Shown: one piece after another, positions 12,506 to 23,797 of the stretch
How the letters are laid out: each line of letters begins with the position of its first letter
How positions within the stretch are numbered: the first letter of the stretch is position 1
Source of the DNA: Salticus scenicus
Lineage: Eukaryota > Arthropoda > Arachnida > Araneae > Salticidae
Assembly: GCA_963930645.1 (NCBI GenBank)
Contig: OZ005648.1
Location: 194,343,304 to 194,407,303, forward strand
DNA: 64,000 bases
Reading direction: 5' to 3'
Made by a program: the position numbers and the translations under genes
Notes under the pieces: model-generated
Databases searched by the model: none
What the model saw: the letters and a program-made list of their open reading frames with translations, nothing else
What the model was told of the DNA's origin: nothing

Positions 12506-12887
12506 AATTATTTTAGTACTAAAAGACCAACAAAATTGTAAACCGTCATCAAAATGCGAGTTGTATAAACTATATTTTTGTAATAGGGGATTCAAAGGAT
12601 TTATAAAAATATTAATGAGTCACTGATGGATTTTGTAAAAATCATATTAAATAAGGATAATTAAATTTATTATAGAGCATTAAAATATCTTCTACAGCCC
12701 CTACTTGGAATCGCTATCAGTATTTGGGAGAAAGACGATTGAGTCCACAATCGTCGTAAGCCTGAGAGGGAGTACACTCCATAGGGAGTCAATGCCCTAG
12801 TTACAATATGAAGTATTAAATTTGTTATTAATTACAATAACATAGATTTCATAATTACTCTCACTTCAGTCTAAAGTTAAATAAAAG

Positions 12888-12923
<36 letters not shown>

Positions 12924-13488
12924 TGTATATAAATAAAGATATAGAAAACTAAAGAGAAATCTTCATAAAAAATTAATGTGATAGAAATTAAATTTTTATT
13001 TTATTTTTATTTCTAATGTGTATTTTTATTTCTATTACTCTTTTCATGAAATGCCATTGACCGTCTGTGTCATAAACGTTGCAAACTAGCTCGGTAAATT
13101 ATACAGGTCTAAATCTAAAATTTGATTTGATAGCTTTGACTGATTTTAGATTATTGCTGTGCTGAAACCAAAACTGAAGAAAATATTTCTTTATCATGTA
13201 TAGATTTTTACCAATACAGAGTGATATTGACACGAATTCTTTTGTGAATCTTCCTCCAATATGATTATATGGTAACTTTGGTTCCATAATGAATTATAAT
13301 TAATCATTGAAAGAATACTAGGAATTACGAAAAAGAAGGTATTGTGTCGTAGACGCCCTGTATTGACTAAAATGTGTACGTGATAGAGAAAATATGGCTA
13401 CATATATTTTCGATTACCGCATACGAAAAAGCATATGTATCAGCAAAATTTATCAAATTAAATTTTGCCAATATTATTTTTGCAGATC
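12506..13488. other. AT-rich spacer with a small perfect hairpin
   Basis: GACGATTG at 12734 and CAATCGTC at 12748 form a perfect 8-bp stem with a 6-nt loop, inside a GC-richer patch (12690-12805) that may be another SINE body. A T-run lies at 12891-12920. The minus frame at 13099-13287 is not recognised. Confidence 0.45.
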
Positions 13489-13490
13489 TA

Positions 13491-13908
13491 ACAAGGAAAC
13501 ATTCAAAAGGTGTCCTCATCAAAAAGTATTGAAAAAATATATTTGATTTTACTCTTTATAAAACACCAGAAAATGAAACAAATATCGGCTGAAATTAATT
13601 ACAGCGACCACAAAAAATTATGAAAATTGAGCATATTTGGCGATTTCACACTGCTAGGCGTTTGGTTTTGAGTACTTGGCTGAAAAGCAAAACACGGTTC
13701 TGTTCGTACACGGAAATCTCGATGCTAGCAATCGTACCGCCTAACAGCGCTGAATCGCCAAATATGCTTAATTTTGATAATTTTTTGTGGTCGCTGTAAT
13801 TAATTTCAGCCGATAATTTTTTCATTTTCTGGGGTTTTATGAAGAGTAGAATCACATATATTTTTTTCAATACTTTTTGAAGATGACACCTTTTGAATGT
13901 TTCCTTGT
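13491..13908. mobile_element. Foldback (long inverted-repeat) element
   Basis: Arms of about 170 bp are near-complementary. The left starts ACAAGGAAACATTCAAAAGG at 13491 and the right ends with its complement at 13908. The centre is about 60-80 bp. TSDs are not obvious. The frame 13646-13870 runs through one arm and is not thought to be coding. Confidence 0.8.
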
Positions 13909-13989
13909 AAGTGTTTTGAAGATTTATTTTTGCTTACTTATTTATAAAATTACTTAATTTTTTTGTAATTTGCTTTTCCATCTAAGTTA

Positions 13990-15600
13990 TTTTATCATTT
14001 GTTTATCTATTCTTTTATGGATTGTAGAACGTATTATTATTGTTTTATTATTATTATTATTATTATTACTAAACATTTACGAAATATTAGAAATTGTTTA
14101 TTTGTATAAAAAATTTAAGTAATTGGGTGCAATCCGTTAATAAAAAAAATATCGAAATTAATCATATAATGCATACGTTTTATATGTTTTTTTCAAAAGT
14201 AATTTATAAGTTACATTTATTTATTAAAATGTCAAAAAACTATCTTTTTTGAATATAAGTCTTGTTGTGCTACTAAATGTGTTGTTTTATTTTACACTGG
14301 TACTAAATTCTCCAAATAAGATAATTGACTATTTAAAATATCGTTTATTATTTATATTAAAATATTTCAATCCCGTTACAAAATATTAATTTAAAGTATG
14401 ATAACCGTACAACTAACTAGTAATAAATGACATTTATTATTACTTTAAAGCAACTTTCCAACAAAGTGAATGTACTTCTGGTAAGATTATATGTATAAGA
14501 TTTATGTATTTAACGCAGTTAAATTACATGTAAACAAATGTGTAATGTTTATAGTGTAAATTATATAAATATATAATTTAGTAAAAATTGTATTAAATAA
14601 ATAACTAAAAAAAAAAAAAAAAATACATTGTTTTTTTTTGGAGCAACTGATAAATCTAAAAACTAACACTAAAAAAACTCAAAAATCTTACTTAAAAAGA
14701 AATAATTTCGATACAAAGAAAAGGGAAAATGCATGTTTTAAGCAATATCGTAAAATTAAAATTTCAAGCAAGTTAAAACGGAGAAGTTTCTTTTGTCCAA
14801 AATATCTCATAAGTAACATAATTTTACAAATGAAAAATCCCAAAGTATACACAGCATTACCATTGACATAGACTAATTTTACTTTTCTTATTATGTGTAT
14901 TTAAACGCAGAACTTTAGATTAATAATTCATTTGGAAATGTTTATAAAATACATTTATTTTTAAAGAAAATATTTTAAAACTGAATAATAAATATTTATT
15001 TTATTTTCACACGAAAGAACAATAATGACAACAAAGTTTATTTTCCGTGACATATGTCTCTTTTATTATAAAGCAAAACGCTTTCAATTTACAGACATAA
15101 CAGTTTATTAAAACGCGACATTGGGACAAAAAAAAAAAAACCTTTCTTTTTTGTAAATAAAAATGAAAAATTTATAAGTTTATTAAGCGAAAAATAAAAC
15201 TCTTTTAGGATGCTTGACAGCAGGATTTGAACAACAAAACTAAAGGTCAGACAATATTGTTTTTATTTTTCTAAAATTTGTTAATTCCATTTTGTTGAAT
15301 TTTATATTTTTGTCGAATACTTGAAAATATATTAATTTAAAATTGAATTATTAAAAAACAAGTGCTGTGTAAATATGTTGCAGGAAATTAAAACTTTCTT
15401 TTTTACTATTAAAATTTGACAGATTAATCACATAAATTTATTTTATTTTGTCATTAAGATTACACATACCAATCTTTTAAAAATTAATAAATGAATCAAT
15501 TTTAATAACCTCCATATAATTACAATAAGTAATATAGTATTTTAACAATAAATTTACTTAATTCTCTGATTCTAAGACGGAAGGACTTAGCACCACTATG
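13990..15600. other. AT-rich sequence, no gene seen
   Basis: Contains (TTA)n near 14046-14068, T/A runs, and an unrecognised basic 77-codon frame at 14638-14871 with no family motif. Nothing else can be supported. Confidence 0.5.
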
Positions 15601-15900
15601 CAGTGGTTTTGAGCGTTTTTAACTTTTAGAGATGGGCTCCAAAGCCTCTGTGGAAAATCCAGAGCCGTTTGTAAAGGTTAAGCCTCCCCCGTTGTTTATT
15701 GCATAAGTAAACAACAACAACAAAAAAAAAGAGAGAGAGAGAAAAAATATATAAATTATAATGGTCGACGGAGCAGAGCTCTCCCGCCACAAAAGGCGAC
15801 AAAATTGCATGAAAGTGAAGAGGACCGGAGCCGAGTGGTAGTCTATTTACAAAGTTCATACATGTAATGTACAAATTTCACACAGTCTTGATACCAAGCC
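15600..15900. other. GC-richer unclassified patch, possible repeat body
   Basis: Two GC-richer blocks (15626-15695 and 15760-15845) are separated by an (ACA)n/(GA)n low-complexity run. Two overlapping minus frames cross it without any known motif. A SINE or TE body is possible. Confidence 0.35.
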
Positions 15901-15905
15901 CAAAC

Positions 15906-15918
15906 AACCTATGAACAA
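15906..15918. repeat. Target-site duplication, left copy
   Basis: AACCTATGAACAA here and AACTTATGAACAA at 17113-17125 match at 12 of 13 positions and bracket the Penelope-like insertion. Confidence 0.6.
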
Positions 15919-15950
15919 AAAAAAAAATAACAGGAGAATTGGCGTTGGAA

Positions 15951-16025
15951 TATTAAAACCCGAATAAACTACTACGTCAGAAACGCCAAAGAAAAATATT
16001 GGAAATGCATACAGCTGTTTCGGTA
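15951..16025 (+). repeat. PLE inverted arm, 3' side
   Basis: 75 bp matching 17039-17113 in inverted orientation with one mismatch. It lies in the 3' pseudo-LTR-like part of the element. Confidence 0.85.
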
Positions 16026-16051
16026 GCCTACAGCGTACCGTCTTCAGTACA
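16005..16051 (-). ncRNA. Hammerhead-ribozyme-like core in the PLE 3' region
   Basis: On the minus strand: TGTA (helix I, 16048-16051), CTGAAGA (16041-16047), one extra C, GGTA/TACC (helix II, 16036-16039 with 16022-16025), GAAAC (16017-16021), then AGCTGTA with predicted cleavage after plus position 16010, then TGCA (helix I return strand). Both conserved core boxes (CUGANGA and GAAA) and a GUH-type site are present in order. PLEs are known to carry hammerhead motifs with very short helix III. Helix III here (ACAGCUGU) is palindromic and could form only in a dimer. The extra base after CUGAAGA departs from the consensus, so activity is uncertain. Confidence 0.45.
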
Positions 16052-16189
16052 AAAAGGATTCTGAATCAGGAGAAGTGCACGTATATATAGAAGAGGGGCC
16101 GGATTTAGTTCAACCAATAGGATTACGGGAAAGGTGGGGAGAGTGGCCAATAAGAATTTAGGAAAGTTAGCTGTGTAAACAGTAGAAAA

Positions 16190-16589
16190 ATTAAGAAAAT
16201 GTGGACTGAATATAAAATTTCCAACAGTCAGACAAATAGGGAATAGCGAAATCACAATTTACAAGGTTTTTAAATTTTTTATAAATATGAAAAGCTTTAA
16301 AGAAATCGAGTTCATGAATGGATTTAGGTCTGCAAATTATTTTAGCTGAATTAAATTTAAAATTATGATTTTCCTCCCAGCAATGTTTAGAAATAGCCGA
16401 TTTATTGGTTTCTTGTTTGCGGACGTAATTCATATGTTCTTTTAGACGAAATTTAAGACTGCGTTTAGTTTAGCCAATATATGATAAACCACACTGACAG
16501 GAAATACTATAAATTCCCCAAGAATTATGCATATCAATGGGATCTTTTAAATGAGAAAACGTGAGTTTATTGGAAGGCGAAAATATTAT
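16190..16589 (-). pseudogene. PLE GIY-YIG endonuclease remnant
   Basis: The minus strand reads GIYSISCQCGLSYIG followed, after one in-frame stop at the next codon, by TKRSLKFRLKEHM and then a His-containing stretch to about 16191. This is the GIY-YIG nuclease N-terminal motif with its basic helix, the module carried C-terminally by Penelope-type elements for cutting target DNA. A single-base frameshift near 16590 separates it from the RT frame. Stop plus frameshift make it non-functional. Confidence 0.8.
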
Positions 16590-17041
16590 TTTAAATCATA
16601 TTGTTTGAGAATTTTAGCTATGGTTTGACTGGATTTAGGAAAATAGGGTAAGACAATACTGATATTAGAAGAGACTGATTTAGTAGACGAAATACGAGGG
16701 AGTTGTAATTTTTGGATAGCTTTGTCTATAATGGAAGGGTCATAACCTCTGTCAATTGCAATGACTTTCAGGTATTTAATTTCAGATTTTAATAAAATAG
16801 GATTAGAACAAATATTAAGTGCACGGTTTACAAAAGAATAGAAAGCAGCCATTTTTTGGTTAGGTGGGTATGAACGTGCATGGGGAGGAAGGGAGACAGC
16901 AAAATTTTTTGGATAGACGGTGGTTGAAAATCCATTTACAGTGCAAGAGACGAGGGTATCAAGAAATGGAAGGGAGCCATTATTTTCTATTTCATATGTA
17001 AATTGGATATTACTGTCAATTGAATTTAAAGTTTCTACTAC
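16590..17041 (-). pseudogene. PLE reverse transcriptase, C-terminal fragment
   Basis: The open minus frame (16586-17065) contains FTYEIENNGSLPFLDTLV, which matches the conserved block downstream of the RT catalytic centre in Penelope-like RTs. A thumb/linker region with YPPNQK and FVNRAL follows. The catalytic YxDD and everything N-terminal to it are absent. The first ~9 residues derive from the inverted arm. The frame ends one base out of phase with the GIY-YIG segment. Confidence 0.8.
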
Positions 17042-17113
17042 CGAAACAGCTGTATGCACTTCCAATATTTTTCTTTGGCGTTTCTGACGTAGTAGTTTAT
17101 TCGGGTTTTAATA
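17039..17113 (-). repeat. PLE inverted arm, 5' side
   Basis: Inverted copy of 15951-16025. It provides the first codons of the RT frame and ends exactly where the right target duplication begins. Confidence 0.85.
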
Positions 17114-17129
17114 ACTTATGAACAATGTT

Positions 17130-18445
17130 AGTTAATAGCAACATCATGCGCTTGATGATTGCTTCTAGTGAGCAAAAAATTAAACAAAGGTAGAGAAAGA
17201 ATTTAGTTCGTTGAGTTTCATAAATCTTGAAGGAAGGCATGGATGCGCTTTAATTTGAGCCATAAATTTACTTAATTTATAAACACACTACTAATTTAAA
17301 TATATAAAAGCAGGCACTGCTTATAAATGTAAGACAGTAATGTAAAACTAGGGAGTTTGCGCACAATACAACAGAAAGATATAAAAAATTCAAATATTTA
17401 TTTTTTGTTAAAATATTGGTGCATAACTTTGAGTTGATTTGTCTTCTATTTATTTAAATTGCTATTTTGTTGCTCTGTTATAAATTAAAACAACAGCTGT
17501 AATAAAATCAAGAGAACTATTTTGCACGTTTACTTAAAATATACACAGAAAATAACAACATACCGCCTTCATCTCGAATGAATAAGTATTCATTTTCTTA
17601 ATCCCTAAACAAAATATATAGATTTCCAAGCTATGCATATCAGTTAAACAAATAAACTGAATCCACAAAATGATCGAAAATTTCTAGTCTATAATTTTCT
17701 ACATGGTGAAACATTATTATGGATATTATGGATATTATACATCCTCTGTATTACGAGAAATTTTTGCTTTATTTCCTAGAATTGCATACTAAACACGAAT
17801 TATAGTAACTAAACTGGCTTCTTATGTTCGCATTTATTTGCTGAGATTTTTAAATGACCACGGTAATACAAGAAAATGTTTTGGAATTCTAGTGAGGGTT
17901 ACTAAAACTCATCTGGAAAAGGAACAAGAATTTATAAGTATGCCACGAATTTATTTTTATTAGAGCAACAATTTAATTTCTAGATTTCAATTACAGAATT
18001 TGTTTCAGTGTATAAAACGTAAACATAAAACAGTATACTAAAAAAAAAGGTCAAAGTGTGCAACTAAGAGATGCCAGTTTATAATTTATATCAAACAATG
18101 TTTTAAAACAGCCTTAATTATGCTTGTATGAAGGAGCATTATAAAAATAAATATATATTTAGTTTACAGAAAAAAAATGTTTTACATGTAAATTATAATA
18201 ATAAAATTAAAGATAAAACCTATGTCTGCTTAACATCAAATGATCGGAAATGCACATTTTATTGGTGACAGGCATAATAGAATTTACAACGCATTTCAAT
18301 TACTTACATCAAATGTGAGTCAATGGGAGTAATTGATTCTAAATAGATATTTACATTATATAAATATTATATATCTATATACAGTGTATTATATTTTGGT
18401 ATATTAATAAATATAATAATCCAAATTAAGGAGGACTTTCAAGAA
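17130..18445. other. AT-rich sequence, no gene seen
   Basis: A short GGATATTAT tandem pair lies at 17719-17738. No recognisable element or long frame. Confidence 0.5.
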
Positions 18446-18960
18446 CGTGAAATGTATCGTACACAGTCCACTGATAACGTGAAATGTATCGCAATTCTTT
18501 GTGTGGTACACACAGAAAAATGGAAAATCGAAAATTGTCAAGAAACATGTCATCTTAGTGATAGTACACGTTTTTCTAGTACATTGACAAATTTGCACAA
18601 AATTACGCAAAATTTTAAACAATCAAAACACTACTTGACAATCCCATTTAGTCATGAGACACAAAAGTCGTTTTATTTTACCATGTATCTTTAATGTGTT
18701 TCGTCTGATGATCCGTTTTGCCTCTAAAACTTGTCAGATGACTAATTTCCCAGGTACAGTTTTCATTTTCCTCAAATTTGACCGGTTAGTCAGATGAGAG
18801 AGTAAAAATAAATTGTTCCTGTTTTGTCAATTGACTAAGAAAAATTTGTTTGGCTAGTCCAAAAGCTCAGCATTATTACTTTTTTTTCTTTATTATTATT
18901 TGTTTATTTATTTTTTGTCTCCTTCTGATAACTTGAGTTAGTCAACCGAAATCGAACAAT
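18446..18960. repeat. TGACTAA/GTCAG-rich degenerate repeat block
   Basis: Begins with a 32-bp tandem duplication (CGTGAAATGTATCG at 18446 and 18478), then GTGGTACACACAGAAAAATG. About 300 bp follow, scattered with GTCAGATGACTAA-like words. The block at 28600-29240 has the same words and a complementary TTTTTCTGTGTGTAC end, so the two loci look like diverged, inverted members of one family. The two opposing short frames over 18404-18694 are not thought to be genes. Confidence 0.5.
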
Positions 18961-19090
18961 TTAACCTATCAAATCTGGCGGCATAATGCAATCGCAGAAT
19001 TCGAAATTCAAATACTTAGAAAGCTGAAACTGTGGATCCGTTGATGTCGTTTCGGTTCCGTTTCCATATTTGTGATAATTTTCATTTTAG

Positions 19091-19140
19091 AAAGAGACCC
19101 AGAGATTTTAATTATCTGCGAACCGAGTTTACGGTCAAAA
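19091..19140 (+). CDS. Candidate THAP-protein internal exon
   Basis: An acceptor-like TTCATTTTAG precedes a 50-nt segment ending at a near-consensus donor GTAAGTG (19141). In the open frame it reads RDPEILIICEPSLRSK and ends in phase 0, the phase with which the THAP exon at 23627 opens. Joined lengths and position would suit the middle of a THAP domain. However, the invariant Trp and first Cys pair are not here and no upstream exon was found. The pairing is tentative, and the implied 4.5-kb intron is full of repeats. Confidence 0.28.
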
Positions 19141-19144
19141 GTAA

Positions 19145-19163
19145 GTGATAAATACTTTATTTT

Positions 19164-19200
<37 letters not shown>

Positions 19201-19765
19201 AAGCTTTGTTAGACTAGTAAATTGTAAATTTGTTAAATTCTAAGCTTTAGCAATCTTCTAACAATATCAATCGTATTTAGAATTTGTTTTAATTTATAAA
19301 GTTTTTTAAAACGTATAAATTTTAAAATACGTTATTATAAATCTTAGTTTTGCGTATCGTTGTATTATAAAAATAAGTATTTTAATTTGTCTGAACTATA
19401 GTTTTTTACATATATTTTTAACATTAAGCTCATATTAATATTTTTTATATACAGTATAGTAACGCTTTATTTTCCCCTAAAATTGGTTCAGAAGGTATTT
19501 GGATAAAAGATAAGAGATAAAAATTTAAAAAAGAGAGATAAAAATTTAAAAAAGATATGGAAAAATGTTATTTATAAGGATTTTGAATAACTCCGAATTC
19601 TAAGGTATGTTTTTAAATTATCTTTTGAAACATTTTATCTATCTTATCTCAGAACAATAAAGAATAATATTCATACTTTTTTATATTTAAAATTTTTAAT
19701 GAGATGATTTAAAAAAAAAATTAAAAGGTTCCTCGTTTATCTGTTATTTGTTCTATTTTTTTTAT

Positions 19766-19807
<42 letters not shown>

Positions 19808-20690
19808 CCAGTTCTAAATAAATAAATATATCTTTATAATTTTAATATTTTTGGCAAATGGTTGATAATTGTATGTAATAAAAAATGTCTTTATTTATTA
19901 TTAAATGTTTGATAAAAAAATTTTCAGAACAAATTTGAGCAAAAATGATATGAATTTAATATCACATACTATATTCTTTTCTCAATTTAAAGTTAAATTG
20001 TTCTTGTGTACAATATTAGTTATAAGCGATAAATAATAGATGTCTTAGTTAAAATACATATAGATTCAACTTCATGCTACTTGTTGCATTCAAATGATTG
20101 ATGATTGTAATAAAAGGTTGATATTTTTAGTTATTAAAAATTTGATATCATATATATATATATTTTCTTTAGAATAAATTTAATCAAAAATAATATGAGT
20201 TTAAATGATTAGATACTATTAAGTATTCGTTATAAACAAAAGATATCTTGTTAAAAATATGTACTTAATTTCATATTATTTGTTTCATTGAACAAACTGA
20301 AAAAGTAAAAGTTATATGCTATAAAAATGAGACAAATTACTATAAAGATACGAAATGCACAAAACATGGGCAAATTTTAACCTTGAACAAACTGAGAACA
20401 TAGTGTTCAAAAGTGAATGACAGAATCTGCAGCTAACAGACATTTGTTGATATGTATCATTACAAAAAAAAAAAAAAAAAAAAAAAAAAAGGTATTAGAG
20501 TTTAAAGCCTGCCTTTTTTCCCCCCAGGGAGAAAAAAAGAAGGAAAAAAAAATTTATGTTGAGGCAACCACAAAACTAACTTTTTTCTACATTTTCCTAT
20601 ATAAAATCAATGGAAATTATTTTTTATTTTTATTTTTATCCATTATTAATGCAGACGATTTTCATATCAGAGAGGTAGTCTAAAGGTCCA
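19145..20690. other. AT-rich, low-complexity sequence
   Basis: Contains (TA)n at 19168-19193, a duplicated GAGATAAAAATTTAAAAAAG at 19514/19533, a long T-run at 19768-19802, and A-runs at 20464-20490. No gene seen. Confidence 0.55.
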
Positions 20691-20699
20691 ACGGAAGTA

Positions 20700-21415
20700 A
20701 ATTTTTACCGTGCAGATGATCACGGGGAAAATTGCAGTATAACAGCGCCAAATGTCGCCTATATACACCCAATTTAATAAGCATTATGTATCATAATGGC
20801 CTTTTTATACATTAAATATTGTTCGATTATACGCATTAGAACCTGAGATATAACTTTCCCTTGAATTGTAAAAATAGCTGTATAGCAGCTTCACCTGTTG
20901 AGCGAATAGCACTAAAAGTTGGCATAAACTAATAAATTATGTTAAGGTGCATCTACATATAATTTTATATGCAATTCTGTGCAGTAGTTCCTGAGATAGA
21001 GCCTTCCCTGAAATTGCAGAAATCGACGTATAACAGTGCCACATGTTGTGCAATTGGCACCAGAAATTTCATAGGTACTAACTTATGTCAAGGCGCATCT
21101 GCGCACAAATTAATATGCAATTTCGTGCAGTAGTTTCTAAGATATAGCCTTTTCTGAAATTGCTGTAGAGCAGTGTCATCTGTTGAGCGATTGGCACCAA
21201 AAGTTGATAGACACTAATTTATATCAAGGTGCATCCGTATATTAATTTATATGCAATTCTGTGCAGTAGTTCCTGAGATACAGTCGCCACAAAACTTTTT
21301 GTCACATACAAACATTTCCTATGGTCAAAACATGTTCTGGATCTCTCAAAACGCGTAAATCCATCAAAAACCGAAAATCGAAAATGTTTACGAATTCAAT
21401 GCTTTCTTCTATTGA
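20700..21415 (+). mobile_element. Tandem-unit element (Helentron/DINE-like), copy B
   Basis: Four diverged units of ~136-148 bp with the recurring words GCAGTAGTTCCTGAGATA (20981, 21127, 21263) and GTTGAGCGATTGGCACCA. The tail AAAACGCGTAAATCCATCAA then TCGAAAATG and CAATGCTTTCTTC matches the tail of copy F at 45540-45640. The terminal hairpin is degenerate here. No coding content. Confidence 0.55.
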
Positions 21416-22155
21416 ATACAAAAAAACTAAAGAATAGTATGCGTGTTCCTGTAATGCAAAATAATTTTAAATTGAAAAAATAATATAAAAAAGCTTAAGC
21501 ATAAGTTTAGATTAATAACAATTAATATGAAATGATTGGGCTTCTATAAACATCCATAAAAGAACAACAGAAGTTTTAACTAATTGTTAAAATTCTTATG
21601 TGAAAACTAAAATTTAAGACACAAAAAGAACCAACTTATTCAAAAATTTATGTTTTGTCACTCACAGCTAACTGCTCAAGTTCTTTTTCTTTCTTTCTTC
21701 TGTTTTATTTATTATTATTATTTTGTGTGTGTGTGTGTGTGTGTGTACGCGCGGGGTTTGGTTGCGAGTGGGGGGGGAGCAATTGATGAATGCACAATCG
21801 AAACTGAATCAGACTCAAAACTATGAAAAAAAAATGTTCCCTCTCTTTCTTATCGGCTAAAGTAAACAAACGCGTAATTTTTCCCATCCGTCGGTCATTA
21901 AAGTGTTTGTTTATTTATGTGAAGCATTTTAGTTAATTAAAAAAAAAGTTGGAGATATTATATTTTCTCTAGCTTGAATGAATCACTAAATATATATCAC
22001 CGAACTTCAAATACTTAACTTTCGAGGAGGGGGTTTGAAACGGGGGGGGGCAGGGGATGTAAGTAACAGGTATTTAAAAATATATATATATACTTGTAAC
22101 AGAAGAAAACAGCTGCCAATTTCTTATTTAATATTAGAAATTTTGTTTTTTCAGT
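21416..22155. other. AT-rich spacer with (GT)n and G-runs
   Basis: Contains a (GT)n run at 21725-21746, poly-G stretches at 21769 and 22041, and (TA)n at 22080. No gene or element end recognised. Confidence 0.5.
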
Positions 22156-22165
22156 ATATTTTTAC

Positions 22166-23110
22166 TCCATTACCCGACTACCGTAGGTAATGGGAGTATT
22201 GTATTCGGTCCAAAAATTCGATATCAAGATTTCATCAGATTTACATGTTTTAAGGTCCCTGAGTCCAAAATGTGTTTTTTGGCAATTGGTCAGTATACGT
22301 GTGTCTGTGGGGAGGGGGGGGGGGGTATCCTCTGACTATGATATCTCCTAAACTAATAAAAATAGAATCACGAAACTTCAGAATTGAGACAGGTCTGGTG
22401 TACATATGAATTTTTTAAGTTTTGGTGAAAATTGGAAAAATAGGAAGTGGGATATCCGAAACCGGAGATGAGTTCGTAAGCCCGTATCTCAAAAACAGCT
22501 CCAACGATTTTCTTCAAAGTTACTGTATAAATACTCCATTAGATGTCCTTTCGAATGATATAGTTGGTTAGTTCAGGACAATTGACAGGCGCCCTGTATG
22601 AATAGCTAAATTTCAGGTACTGCAAGTGCGTTCCTTCCAAAACGACTGTATGTATTTTTTTCAAAGTTGCCATATTAACCCTTTTTTAAATATACTTTTG
22701 TGTGTAATTGTTGTTTTCCGGTCAAGAATTGAACATGCCAAGTTTTGGTAAAAGTCGGTATCTCAAAAATGGCTCTAACGATTTTCTTGAAAATTGTTAC
22801 ATAAACCCATTTTAGGTATCCTTTCTCATGCTTTACGTGGTTATTACAGGACAATTAATAGTCATCCTAATCAGTTAGATCTGTTTTAGATCTTGGAAAC
22901 TGGTGTTTCAAAAACAAAAAACTAAATAAATAAATAAATAAAATAAAACTACCCCCCCCCCCTTTTTTTTTTCTCTTATTTTTTTTAACTCGCTATGTAA
23001 ACTCTGTTTCATATGTCTTTACGCTTGTATTAACTTTCTCTTACTGGGAAATTTTTAGTTCTCTATTTCATTAGGTCATTTTTTTTTTCCGTTTTCATTT
23101 TTATTTTATT
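22166..23110 (-). mobile_element. Terminal-hairpin element (Helentron/DINE-like), copy C
   Basis: Read on the minus strand, the element ends at its left edge in a hairpin: ACTCCATTACC and GGTAATGGGAGT pair across plus 22166-22199, beside a T-rich flank. Adjacent words (GTATTCGGTCC, AAAAATTCGATATC, TTTTAAGGTCC) are shared with copies D and E. The interior has two or more diverged units with TATCTCAAAAACRGCTC and AACGATTTTCTTGAAA. Non-coding. The right end is diffuse in low-complexity sequence. Confidence 0.6.
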
Positions 23111-23580
23111 CTAAGAAAATAGGTATTCAAAATTTCCCCCGAACATTGTTCGCGCGTTCGGACATATTCTGCACCCCTGGAAATATGTTAAAAGGCACTT
23201 TAAAGAAATTCCTTCCATAGACTGTACTGTATTGGACCTTTTGTATTTGTTTGAACATACATAAATTATATAGATAACATTTATAATATGGTTGTCAGCT
23301 TCCAAATATGTTTAACAATTGTGTACTAACAGCGATATATTCCTTTAAAAAAAAATAAATAAAAAAAAAACAGTAAAACCAGATCGATTTAAAAAGAAAT
23401 CTTGTGCGTGCGTAATCAAGTAGTAAGTAATCATATATATATATATATATATATACGAGTATATAATAATTTATGCATAGATTAAGAAAGGTTTTGATAT
23501 ATGCAACTTCCTAACTAAATGCAACCTATGCAATGAGGTGAAATTTACACCTTATATAACGTACTTCTTAGCGATATCCT
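23111..23580. other. AT-rich spacer
   Basis: Contains a (TA)n run at 23432-23455 and A-runs. No gene seen; within the putative THAP intron. Confidence 0.45.
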
Positions 23581-23583
23581 AAT

Positions 23584-23617
<34 letters not shown>

Positions 23618-23626
23618 CCTTTTAAG

Positions 23627-23797
23627 GTTTGCGAGCTTCATTTTAAACCTGATGAAATTATACAAACAGTAACATATTTTAATAAAAAAGAAGAAAAGTT
23701 ATATCAAGTCCCAAGAAATAAACCAATTGTTAAAGATGGTGCTATTCCTACGATTTTCAGTGATTTGCCATCATATCTATCAAAGCCAAGTACATGA
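23627..23797 (+). CDS. THAP-domain protein, likely terminal exon
   Basis: A T-tract ending CCTTTTAAG gives a textbook polypyrimidine-AG acceptor, so the exon starts at 23627 rather than at the upstream ATG of the T-run. It encodes VCELHFKPDEI, then a charged loop, KDGAIPTIFSDLPSYLSK, and a stop. The Cys and His of VCxxHF are the second zinc-ligand pair of a THAP zinc finger, and the (A/V)(V/I)PTIF block is the conserved C-terminal AVPTIF motif. THAP domains bind DNA and occur in host regulators and in P-element-type transposases, so host or domesticated transposon origin cannot be decided. The N-terminal half (first Cys pair, Trp) must lie in upstream exon(s). Start and stop of the whole protein are unknown. 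Confidence 0.75.
   Translation, partial: VCELHFKPDEIIQTVTYFNKKEEKLYQVPRNKPIVKDGAIPTIFSDLPSYLSKPST

Larger units (their letters stand above)
15919..17112 (-). mobile_element. 5'-truncated Penelope-like element (PLE)
   Basis: Minus-strand order: a 75-bp inverted arm (17039-17113), the C-terminal part of a PLE reverse transcriptase, a GIY-YIG endonuclease remnant, a ~200-bp non-coding 3' region, and the other 75-bp arm (15951-16025). The arms match with one mismatch. A short A/T tail and a 13-bp target duplication complete the insertion. Full PLEs are usually 2.5 kb or more, so most of the RT is missing. The 5' arm joins directly to coding sequence, so the first few codons of the open frame come from the inverted 3' tail rather than from RT. 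Confidence 0.8.

Noticed and set aside
14638..14871. 77-codon basic plus-strand frame
   Set aside because: Lys/Asn-rich composition reflects A-rich DNA; no motif or splice context.
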